A program made the translations under genes and the position numbers. A stretch of 64,000 bases of DNA, from assembly GCA_007922195.1 (NCBI GenBank), contig ML681981.1:15757940-15821939 (forward strand), given 5' to 3'. Positions 47,100 through 55,490 of this stretch are shown in pieces (the stretch's first letter is position 1; each line of letters starts with the position of its first letter). This DNA is from Podocnemis expansa. Its lineage: Eukaryota; Chordata; Testudines; Podocnemididae. The notes under the pieces are model-generated. The model was not told where the DNA came from. It saw only the letters and a list, made by a program, of their open reading frames with translations, and did no database searches.

Positions 47100-47340
47100 G
47101 GGTTGGGGCAGGGAAGGGCTGGGGAGGGTTACGGGATGGGGCAATGTGGGGGTGGTCTGGGGGGGCCAGCAACTTGGAAGGGGGAGGGGGAGTTCGGGGG
47201 GGGCCAGCAACTTGGAAGGGGGAGATAGATTGGTGGGAGGGAGAGTTCGGGGGGGCCAGCAAAGTGGGAGGTGGAGTTCGGGGGGGCCAGCAACTTGGAA
47301 AGTGGAGCTAGATTGGGGGGACGGGTGGGGGAATCTGGGT
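47100..47340. repeat. short G-rich tandem repeat between the convergent genes
   Basis: 'gggccagcaacttggaa' recurs four times (near 47164, 47203, 47261 with a variant, and 47288), with 'gagttcggggg' between copies. It sits between the transposase stop and the Myb stop. AATAAA on the minus strand (47086-47091) may be the Myb poly-A signal, overlapping the transposase 3' end. Confidence 0.75.
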
Positions 47341-47353
47341 GGCAGGGGAGAAG

Positions 47354-48594
47354 TTAGGCAGGGCCTGTGTGTGGGTCCGGGGGTGGTGGTGTCAGAGGCG
47401 GCTTTTGGGGTAAGCGAAGTAGGCGGTGGCCTAGGGCCCCGAGCTGTAAGGGGGCCCCATAGCAGCCGCCTGCTTTACTCAGCCCTGCGCTGGCGGGGCA
47501 GTGGGGAAGCGGAGGGCAGCAGGGAAGCAGAGGGTGGCGGACAACCAGGTCCAAAAGCTTTGCCGCCCGCCTCCCAGACCAGCCTCTCTCCAGTAGGGGC
47601 AGAGAAGCGCTCCCCGCCCTACTCCCAGCCGGACGCACATCCCCAGGGAGAGGGAGGAGACCGGCCGGCGCAGCGCTGCGGCTTGCTGGGAATGGGGCCT
47701 CCTGGAGCGGCCCGCTCTGAAGAGTTCTGGCCACTTCCAGTCCTGGGGTAGCCGGGGCAAAGTGGCCTGAAATCTTCGGAGTGCACTGCTCCAGGGGACC
47801 CCGCTCCCGGCAAGCCGCAGCACCACGCCAGCTGCTCTCTTCCCTCCCCCTGGGGACGTGCGGCCAGCTGGGAGTAGGCAGGGAGCGCTGCTCCACCCCT
47901 GCTGGAGACAGGCTGATCTGGCAGGCAGGCAGCAAAGCTTTTGGACCTGGTGGTGCACAGCCCCCCGCTCCGTCCCCGTGGGAGTTGGGACTGTGGGGGG
48001 AGCAGCTAGGGTGGCAGTGGGGGCCCAGAGCTCCGGTGAGGGTGGCATCGGGGGTTGATAGGGGGCCCCATAAAGGGCCTTCGCCTAGGGCCCCCAATTC
48101 CCTAAGGCCGCCTCTGGGTGGTGTTCCCTGCCCCTGCCCACAGCCGCTCCTGGGAGGGCCAGGCATTAAACTCCCTGCAGCTGCTGGGGGGGCTGTCTGC
48201 TCCACCAGCTGGCGGAGGCTGGTGATAATCGCCTCCACTACAGTGGGCAGATGGTCACAGAGGCGCTCGATGGCCTGCACCTCGCACACGCTGGACTGTG
48301 TCTGGAGCTTGCTGGCCTGCGCATGGCGCTTGATGGCCTGTGCCTGGCGCTCCAGGGCGGCAACCACCCGGTCATCTGCCGCTGACGCCTGCTGCAGCAG
48401 GTGGAAGGCTGAGTCCTGCCGCCTGGCTTGTTCCTGCCACCAGGCCTGGGTGGACACCTCAGTCCTCTCCCCCAGCTCCTTGAGGCTCTCCAGGAGCTTG
48501 GCTCGCATCAGGGGGGCCCTCCTCCTCCGCCATGCTGGCGTCAGGCTGAGGCATCGGGCAGGTGGTGGTGGATGGCGAGCGGCTGAGTGACCTG
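47354..48594 (-). pseudogene. Harbinger Myb protein, exon 2 (coiled-coil), with hAT insertion
   Basis: The acceptor ...tgcttccctccag at 48595 gives a frame that fits the exon 1 donor. It encodes a basic RRRRAPLMRAKLLESL segment, then a long helical, heptad-like stretch: RQDSAFHLLQQASAADDRVV, ALERQAQAIKRHAQASKLQ and IERLCDHLPTVVEAIITSL. This is typical of the C-terminal dimerisation part of Harbinger Myb proteins. The hAT element at 47393-48116 follows, then a short original tail ending PPDPHTGPA. Without the insertion the spliced product would be about 370 residues. Confidence 0.75.
47393..48116. mobile_element. hAT-type element, 724 bp, inserted in the Harbinger Myb gene
   Basis: Starts CAGAGGCGGCTTTTGG and ends with the inverted CTAAGGCCGCCTCTG. 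Perfect 8-bp duplication GGTGGTGT (47385-47392 and 48117-48124). 'ggcctagggcccc' and its inverse 'gggccttcgcctagggcccc' lie just inside the ends. No transposase. The insertion plus duplication adds 732 bp, a multiple of three, and has no stop in the Myb reading frame. Confidence 0.93.
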
Positions 48595-48725
48595 CTGGAG
48601 GGAAGCAGAAAACACAGTTGGCCCTTGCTGCCTGCTGGTCTTGTCTGTGTGCTGCCTGTCTGCAGCACACACCTCTGCCCTGACTGTCAGCAGGACTTAG
48701 GATCCCATGAGACATTGCCCTGGGG

Positions 48726-49032
48726 TAGGGCTACCAGATCCCAAAGCCTCAAAAGGAGGCCAGGAAAGTACAAAAAGGAGAACATTGGAGGACACATGGG
48801 AGAAAATGTATATGGCTGTGATATTCTTAGGTGGTTAGGGGGCCCTGGAACACTTTCCTGTACAAATAAGTATTCTACAGCATTCCAGGATCCTTCAACC
48901 CTTACAGTAAAAAGCCTGACAAAATCCTGTATTTTAAACTGCCTGCCAGATAGAGAATGTGAGGATCAGAAGAAGAACAGGACAGTAAAGAGGGGACCAT
49001 GTTCTCCTTTTGCCTGACATCTGGCAACCGTA
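48726..49032. mobile_element. DNA transposon copy related to the MINPP1 tandem array
   Basis: 307 bp in the Myb intron. Begins TAGGGCTACCAGATCCC and ends with the inverted GACATCTGGCAACCGTA; CCCTGG occurs just outside both ends. Its interior ('ggaaagtacaaaaaggagaa', 'cacatgggagaaaa', 'ggatccttcaaccc') matches the 212-235 bp units at 28774-29863. It provides the termini that the array lacks. Confidence 0.75.
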
Positions 49033-49381
49033 CCCTGGAGGCACACATGCTAGTGGTGCCCACAAGGGTGAGCTGGACTCAGCCATGCCTTGCTCTAGGC
49101 GGTCTCCCAAGGCCACTTGCCAGTGGCAAGACCTGCATGCTCTCCACCCCGCCCAAGATGTGGCTGCATCTTTGACACCCAGCCCCTGTTAACCACCCCA
49201 GGCACATAGGGGCCTGTGACCTTGGTACCACCTGTCTCTCAGGGACCTGTGGTCATGGGAGGGCCTCTGCACCTGCCGACCCTGTGCCCTACCTGCCCCA
49301 GTGCCCGGCCCTGTACCCCCTCACTGCCCGTGACCTGGACAGGCCCAGCCCTGCGTGCTTCTGCGGGAGGGGAATACTCAC

Positions 49382-49985
49382 CCACAGGGGCTCCAGAAGT
49401 CTGGCGCAATGTCCCGGGGTCTGTCTCAGAGTCGGCAGGGGCCAGGATGGTGTCAGGCCCCCTGCTCCTTGGTGCTGCTCTCTGCCTCGGGGCCAGGGAA
49501 CAGCTCTGGGGTCCTGCGGGCAGCCTCCGCCGCTGATGGTGGTGCGGCAGGGGGTCCTCAATGGAGACATCCGACCCCTTCTCCGCATCCTCCAGGCCAG
49601 AGGATGGGCTCTGGCGCATCCCTGTATCCACGGCCTTGGCAGGGAGACCACTGGGTTCCGGCCCCAGGAATGCATGGAGCTCCTCATAATAGGGGCAGGT
49701 AGCAGTGCTACCTGCCCCCTGGAGCCCCTGGGCCTTGCAGGTCCTGGCATGGTCCTGCCTGAGACCCTTGATTTTACTGCGGACCTGCTCAGTTGTCCAC
49801 TTGTGCCCTTGGTCGGACATCGCTGCAGCAATGTCCGCATAAATGTCTCGGTTCCGGTGGCTAGCCCGGAACCGGGACATGATGTCCTCCCTGCGTCAAA
49901 TGCTGAGGAGGCAGTGGACCTCCTCAGGTGTCCAGATCGGGGCATGGCGTCGGCCTGCTGCAGCGTTGCTGCCATGTGCTGCCAT
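49382..49985 (-). pseudogene. Harbinger Myb/SANT-like protein, exon 1, one nonsense codon
   Basis: From Met at 49985: MAAHGSNAAAGRRHAPIWTP, then EEVHCLLSI, then a TGA (codon 30) where the related copy at 40571-41161 has Trp, then RREDIMSRFRASHRNRDIYADIAAAMSDQG and WTTEQVRSKIKGLRQDHART. This is the trihelix-type Myb/SANT DNA-binding domain of PIF/Harbinger. An acidic/proline-rich linker follows to the donor GTGG followed by gtgagt (49376-49382). It leaves in phase 1, which matches the exon 2 acceptor at 48594. The intron is 787 bp. One stop codon is the only obvious defect. Confidence 0.82.
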
Positions 49986-50105
49986 GCTTTGGAGGGCTTG
50001 TGGCCACGCTGGCAGGCATGCCCAGGCAGGGACTTCCTGTTTCCCCTGGGTGCTGTGCACCCCGGGAAGAAGGTCAGACTGTTATTTCGAAACAACGCTT
50101 GTGTT

Positions 50106-51042
50106 GTTATGGGGAAGGCTAATTAGCAAAAACAGAACACCACTGGTCATCACCTCCAGTCCCCAGCTTACCATAAATCTCTCCAACACATCATCAAAGA
50201 TCTACAACCTGTCCTAGAAGATGATTCCACACACTCTCAAGCGTTGGGAGACAGGCCTATCCTTGCTTACAGACAGCCCCCAGCCTGAAGCAAATACTCA
50301 CCAGCTACCTAACACCATACAACAAGAACACTCATCCAGGAACCTATCCCCGCAACAAACCCTGTTGCCAACTCCGCTCGCACATCGACTCCGGTGGTTC
50401 CAGCACAGGTCCCAACCAAATCAGCCACAACATCAGGGACTCTTTTACCTGCACGTTCACTAATCTGGTATATGCCATCATCTGCCAGCAATGCCCCTCT
50501 GCCATGTACATTGGCCAAACCAGACTGTCCTTATTGAAAAGGATAAAGGGACACAAAACAGACATCAAAAATGGCAAGATCCATAAACCAGTAGGAGAAC
50601 ACTTCAATCTCCATGGACACTAAGTAGCAGACTTGACAGTTGCCATACTTCAACAAAAAAACTTCAGAAACAGATTTCAGTGTGAAGCTGCAGAGTTGGA
50701 GCTAATCTGCCGGTTTGACACAATCAGATTGGGTCTGAGTAGGGACTTGGAATGGCTAACACATTACAAAAAGTGATTGATCTGTTCACACATTCTTTCC
50801 CTTTGATCAACTGGTATGAAAGGACCCCATCTGCTCTCTGAACTGACTTTGCTAACACTTGCCCTCCTGCACCCTGGCACGCGTATATATACCTCTCAAT
50901 GGTAGTTTTCAGTTTATGCATCTGATGAAGTGGGTTGGAGCCCACAAAAGCTTATTCCCGAAGATCTCTGTTAGTTTATAAGGTGCCACAGGACTCTCGT
51001 TGTTTTTGCTATACACAGACTAACACAGCTACCGCTCTGGAA
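50106..51042 (+). mobile_element. Penelope-like (Neptune-type) element, 5'-truncated
   Basis: Plus-strand fragment with the C-terminal end of the Penelope polyprotein, a GIY-YIG domain and the terminal repeat region. It begins where the Harbinger right end is lost. The 3' part holds a hammerhead-like segment at 50928-50950 and the tail 'gttagtttataaggtgccac' to 'aacacagctaccgctctgga' near 51040, the same tail seen in the short repeats elsewhere in this window. Confidence 0.85.
50190..50776 (+). pseudogene. Penelope polyprotein C-terminus: RT end + GIY-YIG endonuclease
   Basis: Upstream part, split by frameshifts: DRPILAYRQPPSLKQIL, then YPRNKPCCQLRSHIDSGGSS, the conserved region after the Penelope reverse transcriptase with its Cys-rich linker. 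From 50456 one frame reads FTNLVYAIICQQCPSAMYIG, QTRLSLLKRIKGH, PVGEHFNLHGH: the GIY-YIG signature (YAI...MYIG), the catalytic Arg and the Glu in EHFN. A TAA follows NLHGH; the frame then continues (VADLTVAILQ...) to a TGA at 50774. Not functional. Confidence 0.85.
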
Positions 51043-52679
51043 ATTGTAGTGTATCCCATTCTTTTGTTGATAAAAACTGACTTTTGTCTACAAAACTGTG
51101 TCGTGTAGACAGAGCCTTACATGCAGAATGAAAGGCTCTCATCTTTATTGCCTCCTCTTATATTCCCCATAATCCATTCTCTGTACCTCAATCGTTCTGC
51201 TTCCCCCTTGTCTCCCCTGCTAATTTATTCTCAGGTGTGCATATCCTGCCGCCTATGTACATGAATGGCCTCCCCTCCCACACTGCCCCATTAACTTAAT
51301 ACTTACCTTGTATGTGGATTGACAGATATGTGAATAAACACCCTTTTTTGGGCAGAAAACAATTGGTCAACTCTGTCTTGATGCAGACTTTAGGAACATA
51401 ACATATCTTTGGTATAAGTAACTCCTTATAGAGTATTTGTATATATTTTTCATAATGACATGAATGACCAATGTGACAAGGTTTGTATTTAAAGACCTTG
51501 GGTCACTGCGATGAACCAGAATGTAAATATCAGTATATTGTTGTAACTCTGTTGCCAGATGGCATTGACCTTTTCTGAGTGTTACACAAGGAAAACCAAG
51601 AGCTTTCCTAAACAGCATCTCCCATCTAGATTAAACTATATTCTAGATACCTTGGATTTCATCCAGATCTCAGACATGATTAGCCATTAAAAAATCTGAG
51701 ACTGCACTACTTGGACCAGACAGAAAAAGAAGTGTGGGGTTGTATGTTCAGCCTTTATATCTGCAACAGCAGCCTCCCATATTCAATGAACAGGAGATGT
51801 GATCCACTAGAAATCTGCAATATTTCACAAAAGTGGAGAGAGTAATTAGCCAGTGTGATGTTGTCTGGATTTAGGAGATCATTTATGATTATTTTTCATA
51901 TTAACAATATTTCATATTTGCAATAATCTATATGTGATATGCCCCATTATGTACCAATAGAAAGGTTGTAACCTGCTAGGAATGATTGTATGGTTTATAG
52001 TGTAGAAATTTTTGTTGTATTACAAGTTAGGAATATGTTTGTTATATCTGTATCTCAACCTGTGTAATTCTGGAAGACACCACAGACAGCATGTCTGCAA
52101 CTATTGTCTCCTTAATGGCCCATTAAGGGAACTCACAGGGATAGTGGGCCCAGGGAGAAACCTGCTCAGTGAGTCACCCAGACCGACCATGTGACTCAAC
52201 TCCATTTTGTTTGCAAAAACTCCACACAGTTCTTAAGGAATGTCAGAAGTGATAAAAAGCAGCAGCCCCAGCTCCATTTTGTCTTCAGTCTCCAACCAAC
52301 ACCAATCTCTTGATCTATTGCTCTGTGACTGGACAAAGGACTGAGGCCCACTGAGGTGCTGGGTGTCTACCAGAGGAACTAAACAAGTCTGAAAACTCCA
52401 AATTCTTCCAAGGACTTGCTTTATATGGGTGCTCAATCATTTGTATGTATGTAATTCACTGTGACCCTTTAACATCTCTCATATTTTGTTTCTTTTCTTT
52501 TTAAATTCAATCTTAAGTTTTAGTTACTGAAGAACTGGCTGGCAGTGTGCTACTTTGGGTAAGATCCAAAGCTATATTGTTCTATATAATGTGGCTGGCC
52601 CTTTGGGGTGAGAAGATATTCTTTAAGAGACCATGTGACTAGGTAGGAGCCAGAGGAACTGAAGAGTGATAAAGGCAGT
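51043..52679. repeat. unclassified old dispersed repeat, possibly LTR-related
   Basis: AT-rich, no ORF with a known domain. 'gtgtcgtgtagacagagcc' (51098-51116) looks like the end of a Harbinger-type MITE whose left end is missing. 51890-52660 has features I associate with a dispersed reptile repeat ('cagcatgtctgcaactattg', 'gtgactcaactccattttgt', 'gaactggctggcagtgtgct'). It may be an old LTR fragment, but I see no paired LTRs or coding region. Confidence 0.35.
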
Positions 52680-52687
52680 GGTTAAAG

Positions 52688-53224
52688 CAGGGGCATCACT
52701 GCCTCAGGGAAGCACCTGGGCACCGGCCCGGGTCACCGGCCCAGGCCATGCCCCCTGCCATTCCCCTTGGTTGCAGGCCACGCCCCCGGCTGGGGATGGG
52801 GCCAGGAGCAGCCGTGAGCAGCTGAGCCCCTGATTCCTGGCTAGGGACGGGGGGCTAAGAGCGGCCTATGCAGCCACGGGCGGCTGAGCCTCAGATCCCT
52901 GGCTGGGGACGGGGCCAGAAGCAGCGTCCATGGCCATGGGCGGCTGGGCCCTTGATCCCCAGCTAGGGACGGGGCCAGGAGCAGCCTTCACGGCCGTGGG
53001 TGGCTGAGCCCCAGATCCCCAGCAAGGGGACAGGGATGCCACGGGCAGCTGAGCCCCGGATCCCCGGCCAGGGATGGGGCTGCCTTGGCCTCAGGCAGCT
53101 GGGCCCCAGATCTCCAGGCCAATCGGGCCAGAGACCAGGTGAGGTGGGGCCCCACCAGACTCAGGGCACTGGTGCTGGGATTCGGGGCACGTGCCCCATG
53201 TGCCCAGCACCAGTGACATCCCTG
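52688..53224. mobile_element. GC-rich hAT-type element with expanded core and 8-bp TSD
   Basis: 537 bp, from CAGGGGCATCACTGCC to CAGTGACATCCCTG. Perfect GGTTAAAG duplication (52680-52687 and 53225-53232). The core is a minisatellite of about 50-65 bp units ('ggctggggacggggcca' at about 52789, 52838, 52902 and 52961). The 164-bp relative at 24930 lacks this expansion. Confidence 0.9.
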
Positions 53225-53239
53225 GGTTAAAGTATAATT

Positions 53240-54560
53240 TGATGGGCCCTGGACCCCCTTCACATTTTCTGGGCCCCCCTCATGCATATGTGGGCCCCGG
53301 CACAGGTAGGATGAGGGGACGGGACATGGAGGGAGGGATAAGGAGGAATGGAGCAGGGGCAGGAGATGGGGGCAATGCAGGGGAGCACTAGAGGCAGAAG
53401 GTGGGGTGAGAAATGGGGATAGGAGGTGGGGCAGAGAAGGGGTGGGTGGGGGTAGGAGGTGGGGGCTGGGACTGGGGCAGGAGTGTTGCTGGTGCCAGGC
53501 TTACAGGGCTCAAGTCCTGAGTCCCAGTATCCAAGCCCCCGGTCCCCTGCCGGGCTGCCTGAGGTGGCAGCACACTCACACGGCTCGAACCCTGAGTCCC
53601 AGCACGCCAAGCCCTGGGTCTTTTTCTGGGCCAGCGGCACTTCTGGGCAGGAGGTAGGGTGGTGAAGGTGAGCAGGGGTAGAAGATGGGGGCAGGGAAGG
53701 GGTAGGTGGAGGCAGAAAGTGAGTGGCTGGGGGTAGGAGATGGGGGCAGAGAAGGGCTGGAGCAGGGGAGCTGGGGGACTGGGCAGGGGGACTGGGGCTA
53801 TACTCGAAGGGGACATGGGGATACGGCACTGGTGGAGGGTTCTTGGGAGGTGAAGGAGCTAACTTCCCTGTAAATTCCAACATCCTCCTCAATTTCAGTT
53901 CCTGGGGACAACACTGCTCTGAGCTCTGCCTCCACCTGCAGCTCCTGGCCCTGCTGCTCTCTGCCCAGCCTGGGCCGTTTGCCTGGCCAGCGCCCCTCTG
54001 CGGCCACTGGGAGCTTGGGAACCCTGATCAGGGCGGGCCCAGCACAAGAGAGACAGCCCCGCTGCTCCCCATGCCAACTCCGTCCCCAGCCCACCTCACC
54101 ACCCCACTGTCTACAGAGCCGGAGCAGCCCTGGCACTGTGCTCCTGGCTCCGGGCCTGGCCATGGGTGGCTGCTGCAGGCCTGGCTCTCACTCCTCCTCT
54201 GGGTCTGGCCTGCCCCCCCCCCGAGACCCTTTACCTGGCTGCCAGAGTGGCCACACTGCAGGCTGTTCCTCCTGCTCTGAGCACATGATTTCTAAAGCTC
54301 CCAGCCTGGGGGAAGCTCCCTGCTGTCTGGAAGACTGTCTTCCGGCTGGGTAGGGGCTGCAGCTGCCACACAAGGAGCATTGGTGCCAGGCTGGCTGGGA
54401 GCCAAGAGAGCGGAAAGTAAGGGGGAACGCACTGAAATGCTGCATTCCACCCCATTACTCTATTTTTAGGGGCCCCAGGACAGGGTTCTGGTGCATTCCC
54501 CCTTACTTTAACCCCCGGATAAAGGGTGATGTTTTTAGAGGCGTGACTATGCTGGGGCCA
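53240..54560. other. GC-rich, repeat-dense non-coding DNA
   Basis: Purine-strand G-rich sequence (53290-53780), then C-rich sequence. 'gagtcccag...ccaagccc' blocks recur at about 53518 and 53594. ORFs on both strands are composition artefacts with no domain. No CpG-island promoter with a recognisable exon was found. Confidence 0.5.
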
Positions 54561-55060
54561 GCAGGGAATGGGTCCTGGATCTCTGGCTGGCAACCCAACT
54601 GGAAGGGGCCCAATCCGGCTCCAGGCCACTTCCACCGAGCAGCGGAGGCTCAGAGACAGCTCCAGTCGCTTGTAAGAAGCTGCAAGAACCATCTCCCTCT
54701 TCAAGCTTCCTGAAAGAGGCTCGAAGCTGGAGATGGTCTGTGCCACTTTTCACAAGCAGCAGGAGCCGTCTCCAAACACCAGCCACATGGAGACGGCTCC
54801 TGCTGCTTGCCAGCAGTAGCAGGGGCTTGATCCGGTTTTGAGCCTCCTCCCGGAGGCTGGAAGAGGGAGACAGTTCCTGTGGTTTCTCACAAGCAGCTGG
54901 AGCCATCTCTGAACAGCTATCATTTGGAGATGGCTCCTGCTGCTTGTGAAAAGTGGCATGGACTGCCTCCAGCTCTGAGCCTCTTGCAGGAGTCTTGAAG
55001 CTGGATCAGGCCCCTGCTGCTGCCAGTAAGCAGCAGCGTCAGTGGCTGGATTGGGCCATG
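54560..55060. repeat. cluster of inverted 'agcagcaggagccgtctcc' repeats
   Basis: A perfect 21-bp inverted repeat pairs 54753-54773 with 54789-54809 (15-bp loop). A longer one pairs 54741-54776 with 54923-54958, 35 of 36 bases. Further partial units ('agctggagatgg', 'gcctcttgcagg') occur in both orientations, so it is an array of units in mixed orientation. Confidence 0.85.
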
Positions 55061-55272
55061 GAGCCAGATTGGGGCTGGGGGGCGGGGGCGGGGGCGGTTT
55101 AAGTGCCACTCATCAGTGTTTGGAGAGTTTGGCTCTCAGTTTTGCAGTCTTCTCTGATTTTTGCATGTTCAGGAGGTTATCCCAGAAGGCCTGGGTCACA
55201 GCTGGAATGACCTGCTGGTCTTTCTCAGGGAAGGATGTGGGTGCATTTCTTTCTAGCACAGTTAGTCTACAG

Positions 55273-55482
55273 CAGGGGTCTCAAACACGTGGCCCATAGG
55301 TCCCGTGTGGCCCCTAAATCTATTTCCTGTGGCCCACAATGACACCATTGTTATCAATATTTGCAATATTGTTGTATGAAAAGGTTTCAGTGGTGCGGGT
55401 CTCGGGCTAATGTAATAGCCTTCATGCGGCCCTGTACTAGTCCTCATGCGGCCCTTGTGGTGATTTGAGTTTGAGACCCCTG
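55273..55482. mobile_element. hAT MITE, CAGRGGTCTCAAA family, copy C (inverted)
   Basis: 210 bp, from CAGGGGTCTCAAACACG to GAGTTTGAGACCCCTG, in the opposite orientation to copies A and B. Perfect 8-bp duplication GTCTACAG (55265-55272 and 55483-55490), central TA again. Confidence 0.93.
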
Positions 55483-55490
55483 GTCTACAG

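Larger units (their letters stand above)
45440..50100. mobile_element. PIF/Harbinger DNA transposon, two-gene, right end lost
   Basis: Left terminus GGCTACGTCCACACAC next to TTA (45437-45439), then TTTCGAAATAAG boxes. It contains a transposase on plus (45726-47039) and a spliced Myb/SANT gene on minus (47354-49985), converging tail to tail, the standard layout of autonomous PIF/Harbinger elements. Subterminal 'caccccgggaagaaggtca' and TTATTTCGAAACAACG at 50060-50096 match the 40427 derivative, but the outer right repeat is missing: a Penelope fragment begins at about 50106. Two other elements have inserted inside (47393-48116 and 48726-49032). Confidence 0.9.

Noticed and set aside
47354..48715. 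A single 453-codon minus-strand gene
   Set aside because: It is Myb exon 2 plus intron sequence upstream of 48594 and an inserted hAT element, with matching TSDs. It is not an intact gene by itself.
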